A stretch of DNA of 64,000 nucleotides from Sphingomonas kaistensis (GCF_036884275.1 NZ_CP145607.1:2033001-2097000), one strand, 5' to 3'; positions 44,777-54,744 are shown, counted from the first letter of the stretch. Program-made: numbers and translations. The notes: a model not told the origin generated them from the sequence alone.

Positions 44777-45970
44777 TCACGCAGCGCGCTGCAGATAGGC
44801 CAGCCACAGCTGAGCGATACCGGCGCGCGGGCCCTGAACGGCGTTCAGCGCCGCGGTCGCGCCCGCCGTGTCGCCGCTCCGCGCCAGCGCAATACCGAGG
44901 CGAAGGTTGGCGAGGTCGGCACCGGCCCCGCCCTTGGCCACTTGCGCACGATAGGCTGCCGCGGCCTTGGCGTAATCGCCGCGGCCGAGATAGACGTCGG
45001 CGTTGGGCGTGCTCTTGTCGGCGGCATCACGCGACGCGGCCGACTTGTAAAGTTCGCTCCAGGTCGACTTGTTGCGGTCGAGCTTGCCGGCCGCAAAGGC
45101 TTCGTCGAGCACGGCCTTGGCTTCGCCCGGCAGACCGCGGGTCAGCAGCGCATCGACATAAGGGAAATAATCGCCTTCGCCCTCGAAGCTCGAGGTCGCG
45201 CGCTGAAGGCGGAACAGGTCGAGCTTGTCGGCTGCCGACAGGCTCATAGACTGCTCGGAGATCTTGATCGCATTGCGCCAGTTCTTGCCCGACGGCACCT
45301 TTTTCGCCTGCGTGAGCGCGATCTCGCGGGCGACCGGCAGCTTGTTGTTATAGGCGATGCTGAAGATCTGGTCGGCGACGGCCTGGTCGAACGGCTTGCC
45401 GGCGGCGGCCCAGAGCGCCTGCGCCTTCTGGAGCGAGGCAACTGCCTGGACCGGCTGCTTCTGGCGATTCTGCGTTAGACCGAGGATGTAATGCGCCTCG
45501 CCGTCATTTGGGTTGGCTTGCACCGCTTGCTGGGCGCGGGTGGCCGCCTTGGCGGAGGCCGCGGTGTCGGCCGCGCCCTTGTTGTAGTTCAGCTTGGCCG
45601 AAACGATGCTGAGGCTGGCCAAGTCTTCCTGCGTGGCCATCCCGGAATCGAGAACGCCTTCGACCGCCGGAAGCAGCGCTGCGCTGTTTCCGGCAGCGGC
45701 AAGCGCCGGGATCTGAAGGCGATAAGCAAGGTAGCGATCGGCCGGGGTCTTGGCGACGGCCAGCGCTGCGGCGCCCAGCGCTGGAACATCGGCATTACGC
45801 TTTTCTACAGCCGCCTTCTGAAGCGCGATAATGGCGGGTGCCGCTTCCTTGGACGGCGTCAGCTTGGGCTGCTGCGCCTCGGCAGCCTTTTGCTGCGCCA
45901 GGCCGGCGGACGGAACCGCAACCGCGGACATCAAAAAGGCGGCCATCAGCGCGCGGGACTTGGTCGTCAT
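44777..45970 (-). CDS. Periplasmic TPR-like repeat protein of unknown function
   Basis: A 397-residue exported protein: signal peptide MTTKSRALMAAFLMSAVAVPSAGLA, then Ala-rich helical repeats compatible with TPR, e.g. AVQANPNDGEAHYILGLTQNRQKQPVQAVASLQKAQ and LGRGDYAKAAAAYRAQVAKGG. The N-terminal part of the mature protein is rich in Gln, Ala and Lys. A scaffold or lipoprotein-free envelope role is likely, but no specific function can be given. Confidence 0.8.
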   Translation of the reverse strand: MTTKSRALMAAFLMSAVAVPSAGLAQQKAAEAQQPKLTPSKEAAPAIIALQKAAVEKRNADVPALGAAALAVAKTPADRYLAYRLQIPALAAAGNSAALLPAVEGVLDSGMATQEDLASLSIVSAKLNYNKGAADTAASAKAATRAQQAVQANPNDGEAHYILGLTQNRQKQPVQAVASLQKAQALWAAAGKPFDQAVADQIFSIAYNNKLPVAREIALTQAKKVPSGKNWRNAIKISEQSMSLSAADKLDLFRLQRATSSFEGEGDYFPYVDALLTRGLPGEAKAVLDEAFAAGKLDRNKSTWSELYKSAASRDAADKSTPNADVYLGRGDYAKAAAAYRAQVAKGGAGADLANLRLGIALARSGDTAGATAALNAVQGPRAGIAQLWLAYLQRAA

Positions 45971-46147
45971 CGAGAAGCTACTCCCTGAAATGGAAAGGCA
46001 AGCGACTGAAGTCCCTTTAGACCGCAGCCGCGACGCTCGCCAGCCTCAAGCCGATTCTCGGTGAACCTCGATTGAACCGTGACTTTTCATGCGGTTAGCA
46101 GCCGGTATGGACGGATAGGCCGCAGCTTTGCTAGCCGCCCTTTCATC

Positions 46148-46900
46148 GTGATCATCCTTCTCTCCCCCGCCAAGACCCTCGATTTCGCAACCCCCTTCGA
46201 CGAGGAGCCGACCCAGCCGCGCTTCGAGCGGGAAGCGGGCAGCATCGCGCGCGCCGCGGCCAAGCTTACCCCCGACGATCTGGCCGGGCTGATGCACATT
46301 TCCGACAAGCTGGCGGAGCTCAATGCGGCGCGCTTCAAGACCTTCCGCAAGGCCGACAAGCGGCCCGCCATCCGCGCGTTCGCCGGCGACGTCTATCGCG
46401 GCTTCGACGCGGCCAGCGCGGACGAGGAAACCATTGCTTTCGCGCAGGATCATCTGCGCATCCTGTCGGGTCTCTACGGCGTGCTTCGACCGCTCGACGC
46501 GATGAAGCCTTATCGGCTCGAAATGGGTACGGGGTGGAGCCCGAGCGGCGGCAAGCTGGTCGAGCATTGGGGGCGTAAAGTCGCCAAGGCCGTGCTGGAC
46601 GAGGTCAAGGCCGACGGCGGCGTGCTGATGAACCTCGCCAGCAACGAATATTTTGCGGTGGTGCAGCCCTTCCTGCCCAAGAAAGGCGTGACTCTGGTCA
46701 GCCCCGATTTCCGGGTAAGGACTGCCAAGGGCCTTCAGTTCCAGAGCTTCACCGCCAAGGTCGCGCGGGGCACCATGGCGCGCTGGCTGTGCGAGGAACG
46801 GGTCAGCGACCTCGCGGCGCTGAAGGGCTTCGATCGCGATGGCTGGGCCCATGACGCGGAAGGCAGCACCCCTGCCCGCCCGCTCTTCGTCAAAGGCTGA
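46148..46900 (+). CDS. yaaA: Peroxide stress protein YaaA (UPF0246)
   Basis: A 250-residue YaaA-family protein. It starts VIILLSPAKTLDF and contains KTFRKADKRPAIRAFAGDVYRG, LSGLYGVLRPLDAMKPYRLEMGT, NLASNEYF and a C-terminal FDRDGWAHD. In E. coli YaaA limits free iron and DNA damage during peroxide stress; DNA binding has been reported. GTG 46148 gives the family start; the frame is open 23 codons earlier without conservation. gyrA follows 84 bases on. Confidence 0.94.
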   Translation: MIILLSPAKTLDFATPFDEEPTQPRFEREAGSIARAAAKLTPDDLAGLMHISDKLAELNAARFKTFRKADKRPAIRAFAGDVYRGFDAASADEETIAFAQDHLRILSGLYGVLRPLDAMKPYRLEMGTGWSPSGGKLVEHWGRKVAKAVLDEVKADGGVLMNLASNEYFAVVQPFLPKKGVTLVSPDFRVRTAKGLQFQSFTAKVARGTMARWLCEERVSDLAALKGFDRDGWAHDAEGSTPARPLFVKG

Positions 46901-46984
46901 CGAAACCACGAAATCCCTCGCGCGTACACGCGCGCGCTGCTAGACCTCGAAGCATAACGATAAGCACAAGCATCAGGAACGCAC

Positions 46985-49771
46985 TTGGCCACCTTGCCCC
47001 CGGCGGAAACCCCGCCTTCGTCGACGGATTTCATCGCCCCCATCTCCATCGTCGAGGAGATGAAGACCTCCTACCTCGACTATGCAATGAGCGTCATCGT
47101 CAGCCGCGCGCTGCCCGACGTTCGCGACGGCCTGAAGCCAGTGCACCGCCGGATCCTCTTCTCGGCAAGCGAGAACGGGTTCGTCTACAACCGGCCCTAC
47201 CGCAAATCCGCCCGCATCGTCGGTGACGTGATCGGTAAATATCACCCGCACGGCGACACCGCGATCTATGATGCGCTGGCCCGCATGACCCAGGACTGGT
47301 CGATGCGCGTGCCGCTGATCGACGGCCAGGGCAACTTCGGCTCGATGGATCCCGATCCGCCCGCCGCCATGCGTTATACCGAAGCGCGGCTGGCCAAGGT
47401 GGCGGGCTTCCTGCTCGGCGATCTCGACAAGGACACGGTCAACTTCCAGCCGAACTACGACGCATCCGAGCGCGAGCCGCAGGTGCTTCCGGCGCGCTTT
47501 CCCAACCTGCTGGTCAACGGCGCGGGCGGCATCGCAGTCGGCATGGCGACCAACATCCCGCCGCATAACCTCGGCGAAGTGCTTAGCGCCTGCCGCGCCT
47601 ATATCGACGACCCGGCGGTCACCACCGAACAGTTGGTGGAGCACGTCAAGGGGCCGGATTTCCCGACCGGCGCCATCATTCTTGGCACCGCGGGCATTCG
47701 CTCGGCCTACACCACCGGTCGTGGCTCGGTCGCGGTGCGTTCGAAGTACAAGATCGAGGAAGGCCGCAACGACCGCAAGTCGATCGTCCTGACCGAAATT
47801 CCCTTCCAGCAGGGCAAGAACGCGCTGGTCGAGAAGATCGCAGAGGCCGCCAAGGACAAGCGCATCGAGGGCGTTTCGGACATTCGCGACGAGAGCAACC
47901 GCGAAGGCGTTCGCGTGGTTATCGAGCTGAAGCGCGACGCAACGCCCGAGGTGGTCCTGAACCAGCTATGGCGGCATACCCCGGCGCAGGGGTCGTTCCC
48001 GGCCAACATGCTGGCGATCCGCTCGGGCCGGCCCGAGACGTTAACCCTGCGCGACATCATCGAGAGCTTCGTCAAGTTCCGCGAAGAGGTCATCACCCGC
48101 CGCTCCAAGTTCGAGCTGATGAAGGCGCGCGAGCGGGCCCACATCCTGCTCGGGCTGGTGGTAGCGGTCACCAATCTCGACGAGGTCGTCCGCATTATCC
48201 GCGGCAGCGCCTCGCCTGCAGAAGCGCGCGAAGCGCTGCTGGCGAGGGCGTGGCCGGGTGACGAGATCCGCCCCTATATCCGGCTGGTCGAAGCGGTCGA
48301 AGCGCAGGCCGTGGGCGCGGATTATCGCCTCAGCGAAGCGCAGGTGAAGGCGATTCTTGACCTGCGCCTCCACCGCCTGACCGCTCTCGGCCGCGACGAA
48401 ATCGGCAATGAGCTCGAAGGGCTCGCCAAGGTCATCACCGACCTTCTCGAAATCCTCGGCAATCGCGTCCGCCTGTACGAAGTGATGCGCGAGGAACTGG
48501 ACGAGGTCGACCGGGAATTCTCGACCCCGCGCAAGACCGAGCTCGCCGCGGCGTTCGACGGGATCGACGACGAGGACCTGATCGAGCGCGAGGACATGGT
48601 CGTGACGGTGACCATGACCGGCTACATCAAGCGCACCGCGCTGTCGGTGTTCCGCGAGCAGAAGCGCGGCGGCAAGGGCCGGTCGGGGATCGCCACCAAG
48701 GACGAGGATGCGGTCACCAACCTGTTCGTGACCTCGACCCACACCCCGGTGCTGTTCTTCTCAAACCTCGGCCGGGTCTACCGGATGAAGGTGTGGCGCC
48801 TGCCCGAAGGCGGCCCGACCGCCAAGGGGCGGCCCATGATCAACATCCTGCCGCTTCAGGCGGGCGAAGTGATCACCACTGTGCTTCCGCTACCCGAGGA
48901 CGAGGAGCAGTGGAACGCGCTTCACCTGATGTTCGCCACGGCGCATGGCGCGGTGCGCCGCAACAGCATGGATGCATTCAAGAATATTCCCACCGCCGGC
49001 AAGATCGCGATGAAGTTCGGGATCGCCGACGAGGGCGAGGAAGAAGATGCGACCGACCGGCTGGTCGGCGTCGCGCTGTGCAGCGAGGAAGACGACGTCC
49101 TGCTCGCGACGCGCAACGGCAAGGCGATCCGCTTCATGTCGACGGCGATCCGCGAATTCCAGTCGCGCTCTTCCACCGGGGTTCGCGGCGTGCGGTTGCT
49201 GGGCGATGACCAAGTCATCTCGATGTCGATCCTGCGCCGGGCCGGGACCACGCCGGAAGAACGCGAAGCCTATCTGCGCAGCCCGAAATGGCGCGACAAT
49301 GATGGCGCAGAAGGGATCGAGGCCGACCGCTACGCTTACATGGCGGAGGCGGAACAGTTCATCCTCACCGTCACCGAAAACGGCTACGGGAAGCGCACCA
49401 GCGCGTACGAATACCGCCGCACCGGCCGCGGTGGCCAGGGCATCACCAATATCGATACCGGCGAACGCAATGGCGGTGTGGTGGCGAGCTTCCCGGTCAA
49501 GCCCGGCGAACAGATCATGCTGGCGACCAACCAGGGCAAGATGATCCGCACCACCGTGGGCTCGATCCGCATCGCGGGTCGCAACACGCAGGGCGTGATG
49601 ATCTTCCGTGTCGACAAATCCGAGCATGTCGTGTCGGTCGCGCGCATCGACGAGGAGGACGAGGTCGAGGTCGAGGCACTGAACGACGGCGAGGTCGCGA
49701 TCGACGATGGCGCCAACACGGCCGAGCACGAACTCGACAAACCGGTGGATCCGGGCGTCAGCGAGGAATGA
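46985..49771 (+). CDS. gyrA: DNA gyrase subunit A
   Basis: The 928-residue breakage-reunion subunit of gyrase. [30 protein letters not shown] opens the catalytic core; the active Tyr is in [10 protein letters not shown]. The quinolone region reads [10 protein letters not shown], with Thr at the E. coli Ser83 position and Asp at 87. The gyrase box in the C-terminal wheel is QKRGGKG, which identifies GyrA rather than ParC. The tail is acidic ([11 protein letters not shown]). The start is TTG 46985, supported by AGGAA six bases upstream. Confidence 0.98.
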   Translation: MATLPPAETPPSSTDFIAPISIVEEMKTSYLDYAMSVIVSRALPDVRDGLKPVHRRILFSASENGFVYNRPYRKSARIVGDVIGKYHPHGDTAIYDALARMTQDWSMRVPLIDGQGNFGSMDPDPPAAMRYTEARLAKVAGFLLGDLDKDTVNFQPNYDASEREPQVLPARFPNLLVNGAGGIAVGMATNIPPHNLGEVLSACRAYIDDPAVTTEQLVEHVKGPDFPTGAIILGTAGIRSAYTTGRGSVAVRSKYKIEEGRNDRKSIVLTEIPFQQGKNALVEKIAEAAKDKRIEGVSDIRDESNREGVRVVIELKRDATPEVVLNQLWRHTPAQGSFPANMLAIRSGRPETLTLRDIIESFVKFREEVITRRSKFELMKARERAHILLGLVVAVTNLDEVVRIIRGSASPAEAREALLARAWPGDEIRPYIRLVEAVEAQAVGADYRLSEAQVKAILDLRLHRLTALGRDEIGNELEGLAKVITDLLEILGNRVRLYEVMREELDEVDREFSTPRKTELAAAFDGIDDEDLIEREDMVVTVTMTGYIKRTALSVFREQKRGGKGRSGIATKDEDAVTNLFVTSTHTPVLFFSNLGRVYRMKVWRLPEGGPTAKGRPMINILPLQAGEVITTVLPLPEDEEQWNALHLMFATAHGAVRRNSMDAFKNIPTAGKIAMKFGIADEGEEEDATDRLVGVALCSEEDDVLLATRNGKAIRFMSTAIREFQSRSSTGVRGVRLLGDDQVISMSILRRAGTTPEEREAYLRSPKWRDNDGAEGIEADRYAYMAEAEQFILTVTENGYGKRTSAYEYRRTGRGGQGITNIDTGERNGGVVASFPVKPGEQIMLATNQGKMIRTTVGSIRIAGRNTQGVMIFRVDKSEHVVSVARIDEEDEVEVEALNDGEVAIDDGANTAEHELDKPVDPGVSEE

Positions 49772-49776
49772 TCGTG

Positions 49777-49800
49777 GCGCCTCGGCACAGGCCGGGGCGC
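49777..49800. repeat. GC-rich palindrome downstream of gyrA
   Basis: GCGCCTCGGC and GCCGGGGCGC form a 10-bp stem with one G-U pair and an ACAG loop, five bases beyond the gyrA stop. No U-run follows. Similar elements lie at 36013 and 44745. Confidence 0.45.
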
Positions 49801-49827
49801 AACCCTGACGGGGTCCGTCCGTTCTCT

Positions 49828-49843
49828 TCCTTGTAGGCAAGGA
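49828..49843 (+). promoter_or_regulatory. Hairpin overlapping the ribosome-binding site of the attachment-type gene
   Basis: TCCTTG (49828-49833), loop TAGG, CAAGGA (49838-49843). The 3' arm contains part of the AAGGAGG Shine-Dalgarno (49839-49845) that serves ATG 49854. Pairing would hide the site and could make translation conditional. Confidence 0.4.
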
Positions 49844-49853
49844 GGAGTTTTAC

Positions 49854-50324
49854 ATGCCCATTCCCAATCGTGCGCTGGTCCTGGTGGTCGACGGCCGCAA
49901 GATGCTGTTCTTCCGCAACGAAGGCGACACGAACCAGATCGACCTGCGCACCGAAGCGCATGAAGAGCGCGACGACGCAGCCCATGACGGCGATCTGAAG
50001 ACCGACGCCCCCGGCACCTCGCACAGCAGCGTCGGGCCCGGCCGGTCGAGCATGGAAGAAACCGACTTCAAGCAGCAGGACGAGGACAATTGGGTCAAGG
50101 AAGCGGCCGAAAAGCTGCGCCTTCGCGCGCTTCGCGGTGACTTCGAGCATCTTTGCATCGTCGCCCCGCCCAAGGCGCTCGGCGTCCTTCGCAAGGCGCT
50201 TCACAAGGAAGTCGAAAAGCGCGTCGTCTGTACCATCAACAAGGAAATGAGCGGGCGTCCGATTCCCGATATCGAAGCGCTGATCGTCGAGCATACCAAG
50301 GCAGAAGAACCCGCCGACGTCTGA
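49854..50324 (+). CDS. Host attachment-type protein (baeRF-like)
   Basis: A 156-residue protein of the family called protein required for attachment to host cells, related to bacterial eRF1-like (baeRF) domains. Marks are ALVLVVDGRKMLFFRNEGD, a polar acidic loop (EERDDAAHDGD), LRLRALRGDFEHLCIVAPPKALG, LRKALHKEVEKRVVCTINKEMSGRPIPDIEALI. The name comes from plant-associated bacteria; the molecular role is uncertain. A strong AAGGAGG precedes ATG 49854. A large hairpin follows its stop. Confidence 0.86.
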   Translation: MPIPNRALVLVVDGRKMLFFRNEGDTNQIDLRTEAHEERDDAAHDGDLKTDAPGTSHSSVGPGRSSMEETDFKQQDEDNWVKEAAEKLRLRALRGDFEHLCIVAPPKALGVLRKALHKEVEKRVVCTINKEMSGRPIPDIEALIVEHTKAEEPADV

Positions 50325-50330
50325 CCGGCC

Positions 50331-50375
50331 GGGTGGCCGTTCGTTGCAAACCGCTCGCAACAGGAACGGCCACCC
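50331..50375. other. Large two-part intergenic stem-loop
   Basis: GGGTGGCCGTTC (50331-50342) pairs exactly with GAACGGCCACCC (50364-50375). Inside, GTTGC (50343-50347) pairs with GCAAC (50357-50361) around a 9-base loop, with an AG bulge. That makes 17 paired bases. No U-run follows, so it may regulate, process or stabilise RNA between the two genes. Confidence 0.6.
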
Positions 50376-50425
50376 TGCTCCACCCGTTTCTCGGCCAAGC
50401 ATTCACCCCATCCGGGAGACATCAC

Positions 50426-51079
50426 ATGGCCACGCGAAACGAAAATCGTACGCGCACCCGTACCACGGCGGGCACCAAGAAAACCAATCGCTCGAACACC
50501 GAGCGTAGCGCCTTCAGTTTCGGAGACACCGCCACTGGAGCGGCCCCGCTACTCGGTGCGCTGGCCGCCGGCGCGGCGATCGGCATCGGCGTCAACTGGG
50601 TTCGCAAATTCGTCCAGCAGACCTCGGAATCGATGGCGGCCGGCGGAGAATGGGATCAGATCCTCGCGCTCGAACACAAGGCGACGCTGGCGAAGTTCGA
50701 TCTCATTCTCGCTACCGAGGATGACGAGACTCTGAAGCGCACGGCGCTGATCAAGACGCTGCATTATGCGCTGAACAAGCATGCCGCGCAGGAGGAGCAG
50801 GTGGTCTATCCGGCGCTGCGTCAGGCCAACGAAACGGTCGACGCCGACCATCTCGAGCATGAGCATGGCTATGTGAAGACCTATCTCTATCGCCTTGAAA
50901 ACATGGACAAGGGCAGTGCGGAGTTCCTTCCCACCGTGCGCGAGTTCCGCGACCTGATCGAGGAACATGCGCGGATGGAGGAAGAGCAGGTCTATCCGCG
51001 CTTCAAGAACTCGCTGAGCGAGGAGCAAAACGCCAAGATCACCAGCCTGATGAACAAGGAAGGCATGAAGATGGCCTGA
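50426..51079 (+). CDS. Membrane-tethered hemerythrin-like protein
   Basis: A 217-residue hemerythrin HHE protein. The N-terminus is basic and Thr/Arg-rich, followed by a Gly/Ala hydrophobic segment (APLLGALAAGAAIGIGVNWV, residues about 40-60). The HHE four-helix domain then supplies iron ligands in ILALEHKATLAKFD, LNKHAAQEEQVVYPAL, DHLEHEHGYVKTYL and LIEEHARMEEEQVYPRF. Such proteins bind a di-iron centre and sense or carry O2 or NO. A strong intrinsic terminator follows. Confidence 0.9.
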   Translation: MATRNENRTRTRTTAGTKKTNRSNTERSAFSFGDTATGAAPLLGALAAGAAIGIGVNWVRKFVQQTSESMAAGGEWDQILALEHKATLAKFDLILATEDDETLKRTALIKTLHYALNKHAAQEEQVVYPALRQANETVDADHLEHEHGYVKTYLYRLENMDKGSAEFLPTVREFRDLIEEHARMEEEQVYPRFKNSLSEEQNAKITSLMNKEGMKMA

Positions 51080-51104
51080 GGCCTTCCGGCCCTGTCATCG
51101 ACGA

Positions 51105-51133
51105 AGGCCCCGGCAGCGATGCCGGGGCTTTTT
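51105..51133. terminator. Intrinsic terminator after the hemerythrin gene
   Basis: AGGCCCCGGCA, loop GCGA, TGCCGGGGCTT (11-bp stem with one G-U), then TTTTT through 51133. It stops rightward transcription. dnaE converges from the other side with its stop at 51138. Confidence 0.9.
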
Positions 51134-51137
51134 CGTG

Positions 51138-54100
51138 TCAGCCGACGAGGCGCAATTGTTCGGCCGCGGCGAGGGTAACGCCGCCTTCGCCGACGAAGCG
51201 TTCCAGTCGGGCCCCGAGCTCGGCATCGACCGCGAAGCGCCCGGGCAAAAGCAGCTGCGCAGCCCGGCCATTGCTGACCGGAACCACCAACCGCACGATC
51301 CCGCTTCCGGCGGCGAGCTCCTTGAACTCGGCCAGGACCGCGGAAATGGCGGCTTCGTCAGGGCAGCGGACGGTGAGCTCGACCCGGCTGCGGCGGGCCA
51401 ATTCCTCGAGCGGCTGAAAGCGCTTGATCGTGACCCGCGGCTGTTCTTCACCCGGGCGGCGGTCGAGTTCGACCGTGAGCAGGCCGCATTGCCCTGCCTT
51501 GGCAGCGGCTTCTACCGCTGCGGCGGCTTCGTCGTCGAATACGGTGGCGTCGAACTGACCGCCACTGTCGCTGAAGCGGGCCATCATGAAGCGGCGACCC
51601 TTTTGCGAGGTGCGCCAGCGCGCTTCCTCGACCAATCCCGCCATCGTCGCAGCGCCGCGCCCGTCGGCGGGAATGTTGACCGCGCCAAGCTCGGTTGATT
51701 GCCGCACCTTGTGCGCGGCAAGCAGATGCTTGTGATGATCGACCGGATGGGCCGAAAAATAGAAACCGAAGGCGTCTCGCTCGGCCGCCATCCGCTCGGC
51801 CAGGGTCCAGCGCGCGTCGCGGGGCAGCCGGATCGGCACCACTTCGGCAGGACCGTCGCTGCCGCCACCGAACAGACCGCCCTGCCCGCTGGTCTTCTCC
51901 TGGTGCGCGCTGGCGGCGTGGGCAAGGATGGTCTCGGCGCCGGCATGGACCGCCGCACGGTCGGGGTTGAGGCTGTCGAGGGCCCCGGCGGAAGCGAGGC
52001 TTTCGAGCTGGCGGCGGTTGAGGATCCTCGGATCGATCCGCGCCGCGAAATCCTCGAGGCTGGCGAACGGCTTCTTCATCCGCTCGGTGACAAGCTCCTC
52101 CATCGCCTTTTCGCCCACGCCCTTGAGCGCCCCCAGCGCATTACGCACGCCGCCATCCTGCACGTCGAACGCGGCCTCGCTGGCATTGACGTCGGGTGGC
52201 AGCAGGGTCTGGCCCATGCGGCGGAGGTCGTCGACGAACAGGCAGAGCTTGTCGGTCTGGTGGAGGTCGTAGCTCATCGAGGCGGCGTAGAATTCGGCCG
52301 GGTGATGCGCCTTCAACCAGGCGGTATGATAGGCGACGAGGGCGTAGGCGGCGGCGTGGCTCTTGTTGAAGCCGTAGCCGGCGAACTTGTCGATCAAGTC
52401 GAACAGCTCGTTTGCCTTGCCCGGCTTGATGTCCTGCCGCCCGCAACCCTCGACGAAGCGGGCGCGCTGGGCGTCCATCTCGGCCTTGATCTTCTTGCCC
52501 ATCGCGCGGCGCAGCAGATCGGCTTCGCCTAGGCTGTAGCCTGCCAGCACCTGCGCGGCCTGCATCACCTGTTCCTGGTAGACGAAGATGCCGTAGGTTT
52601 CCTTGAGCACATCCTCGAGCAGGGCGTGCGGATATTGGATCTCCTGCCGGCCGTTCTTGCGGTCGCCGAACAGCGGGATATTGTCCATCGGGCCCGGGCG
52701 GTAGAGTGAGACCAGCGCGATGATATCGCCGAAGTTAGTCGGCCGCACCGCCGCCAGCGTCCGCCGCATGCCTTCGGATTCGAGCTGGAACACGCCCACC
52801 GTGTCACCGCGCTGGAGGAGTTCGTAGACTTTCGGGTCTTCCCATTTGAGCTTCGAGTAATCGACCTCGATCCCGCGCTTGGCGAGGAGCCGCTGGCCTT
52901 CCTTCAGCACCGATAAGGTCTTGAGGCCGAGGAAGTCGAACTTCACCAGCCCCGCGCCCTCGACATACTTCATGTCGAATTGGGTGACCGGCATGTCCGA
53001 CCGCGGGTCGCGGTGAAGCGGAACCAGCTCCTGCAGCGGGCGATCGCCGATGACGACGCCAGCGGCATGGGTCGAGCTGTGGCGCGGCAGGCCTTCGAGC
53101 TTCATCGCGAGGTCGAACAGCCGCTTTACCTGCGGCTCGTTCTTCACTTCGGCGGCCAACTCACTGACGCCATTTAGGGAACGCTCAAGCGTCCACGGGT
53201 CGGTCGGATGGTTGGGCACAAGCTTGGCCAGCCGGTCGACATGGCCATAGCTCATCTGCAGAACGCGGCCCGTGTCCTTGAGCACGGCGCGGGCCTTGAG
53301 GCGTCCGAAGGTGATGATCTGCGCTACCTTGTCCCGGCCATATTTGCCCTGGACGTAGCGGATCACCTTGTCGCGGTGGGTTTCACAGAAATCGATGTCG
53401 AAGTCGGGCATCGACACGCGTTCGGGATTTAGGAAGCGCTCGAACAGCAAACCAAGCTCGAGCGGGTCGAGGTCGGTGATCAGCAGCGCCCAGGCGACTG
53501 CCGAGCCCGCGCCCGAACCACGGCCTGGACCGACCGGAATATCGTTGTTCTTGGCCCACTGGATGAAGTCGGCGACGATCAGGAAGTAGCCGGCAAACCC
53601 CATGCGGACGATGACGTCGAGTTCGAAGTCGAGGCGTTCACGGTAGGTAGGCTTCAGGTCCTCGGCATAAAGTTCGATCCGCTTTTCAAGGCCAGCATGG
53701 GCCGCGGCGCGGAGAGCTTCGTCCTCGTCCTCCCCCATCCGCGGCAGAATCGGACGGCGCTTGGGTGCGCTGACGGCGCAGCGGCGGGCTACGACGAGAG
53801 TATTGGCAAGCGCTTCGGGAAGGTCGGCGAACAGGGCCGCCATCTCGGGCTCGCCCTTCAGCCAGGCGTCTTCGCTGGACCGCGGGCGCTCGGCTTCGTC
53901 GACGTAAGCGCTGTTGGCGATGCATAGCATGGCGTCGTGGGCGGCGTGAAAATGGGGCTCGGCGTAGAGCGCCGGGTTGGTCGCGACCAAGGGCAGAGCG
54001 AGGTCGTAAGCGAGGTCGAGCAGCGCGCCTTCCGCGGTTTCCTCGGCGGCGTCGCCGCGGCGGCTTACCTCGACATAAAGGCGGTCGGGAAAGAGGGAGG

Positions 54101-54578
54101 CGAGTCTCTCCAGCGCCGCGCGCGCCTTGCCCGCCTGGCCATCGGCGAGCAGGCGGACGACCGCCCCTTCCCCGCCTGCGGTCAGCGCAATCAGACCCTC
54201 GGCATGGCCTGCTAGGTCGTCCATCGTGATGTGAGGGGTCAGGTGATCGGGGCGCTCCATGTGCGCTTTGCTGACCAGCCGGCACAGATTGGCGTAACCC
54301 GCCTCATCCTTGGCCAGCAGCGCCAGCCAATCGATCGTTTCCTTGGCCCCGCCCCACTCGACCGGTCGAGCGACGCCGAGCGTGGCACCGATGATCGGCT
54401 GGACGCCGGCATCCATCGCCGCGTCGCTGAAGGCCATCGCGGCGTAGAGCCCGTTGCGATCGGTCAGCGCCACCGCCGGAAAGCCGCGCTTGGCCGCCGT
54501 CTTGGCGAGGATCTTCGGCTCGATCGCGCCCTCGAGCATCGAGAAGGAAGACAGGACGCGAAGGGGAACAAAGGCCAT
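51138..54578 (-). CDS. dnaE: DNA polymerase III subunit alpha
   Basis: The 1146-residue replicative polymerase. The catalytic Asp pair is in MPDFDIDFCE, with FGRLKARAVLKD and GPGRGSGAGSAVAW nearby. The helix-hairpin-helix, OB fold (GLVEEARWRTSQKGRRFMMA) and a beta-clamp motif (QGGLFGG) follow. The N-terminal PHP domain looks inactive: the metal-binding HLRVHSD of E. coli is replaced by PLRVLSS. Proofreading would then rely on DnaQ. The LprI-like gene lies upstream, running the same way. Confidence 0.97.
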   Translation of the reverse strand: MAFVPLRVLSSFSMLEGAIEPKILAKTAAKRGFPAVALTDRNGLYAAMAFSDAAMDAGVQPIIGATLGVARPVEWGGAKETIDWLALLAKDEAGYANLCRLVSKAHMERPDHLTPHITMDDLAGHAEGLIALTAGGEGAVVRLLADGQAGKARAALERLASLFPDRLYVEVSRRGDAAEETAEGALLDLAYDLALPLVATNPALYAEPHFHAAHDAMLCIANSAYVDEAERPRSSEDAWLKGEPEMAALFADLPEALANTLVVARRCAVSAPKRRPILPRMGEDEDEALRAAAHAGLEKRIELYAEDLKPTYRERLDFELDVIVRMGFAGYFLIVADFIQWAKNNDIPVGPGRGSGAGSAVAWALLITDLDPLELGLLFERFLNPERVSMPDFDIDFCETHRDKVIRYVQGKYGRDKVAQIITFGRLKARAVLKDTGRVLQMSYGHVDRLAKLVPNHPTDPWTLERSLNGVSELAAEVKNEPQVKRLFDLAMKLEGLPRHSSTHAAGVVIGDRPLQELVPLHRDPRSDMPVTQFDMKYVEGAGLVKFDFLGLKTLSVLKEGQRLLAKRGIEVDYSKLKWEDPKVYELLQRGDTVGVFQLESEGMRRTLAAVRPTNFGDIIALVSLYRPGPMDNIPLFGDRKNGRQEIQYPHALLEDVLKETYGIFVYQEQVMQAAQVLAGYSLGEADLLRRAMGKKIKAEMDAQRARFVEGCGRQDIKPGKANELFDLIDKFAGYGFNKSHAAAYALVAYHTAWLKAHHPAEFYAASMSYDLHQTDKLCLFVDDLRRMGQTLLPPDVNASEAAFDVQDGGVRNALGALKGVGEKAMEELVTERMKKPFASLEDFAARIDPRILNRRQLESLASAGALDSLNPDRAAVHAGAETILAHAASAHQEKTSGQGGLFGGGSDGPAEVVPIRLPRDARWTLAERMAAERDAFGFYFSAHPVDHHKHLLAAHKVRQSTELGAVNIPADGRGAATMAGLVEEARWRTSQKGRRFMMARFSDSGGQFDATVFDDEAAAAVEAAAKAGQCGLLTVELDRRPGEEQPRVTIKRFQPLEELARRSRVELTVRCPDEAAISAVLAEFKELAAGSGIVRLVVPVSNGRAAQLLLPGRFAVDAELGARLERFVGEGGVTLAAAEQLRLVG

Positions 54579-54657
54579 GAGCGAGGTCTAAAGATGGGAC
54601 CTCTTGATGGGAAGCGGAAGGGGCCGACTTATCCCCAGCTACGTCGCGCTGCGGAAG

Positions 54658-54744
54658 CTATTGGCCGCGCCAGCGGCCGTCGGCGATGTCCCTGATTTCG
54701 CTGATCCGCCCCCGATAGGCGTCGGCCACACATTCATCGCTGCG
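54658..54744 (-). pseudogene. Readable C-terminal remnant of the LprI domain behind the TGA
   Basis: Twenty-eight codons in the same frame as the gene above, from directly after its TGA to a TAG. They encode RSDECVADAYRGRISEI followed by a Gly/Arg/Trp-rich end. The Cys and the AYRGRI helix match what the LprI fold normally has at its end, so this is former or recoded coding sequence rather than random frame. Confidence 0.6.

Noticed and set aside
43604..45478. 624-codon open frame antisense to the chemoreceptor and the TPR-like gene
   Set aside because: It spans two well-supported genes and their gap; no domain.
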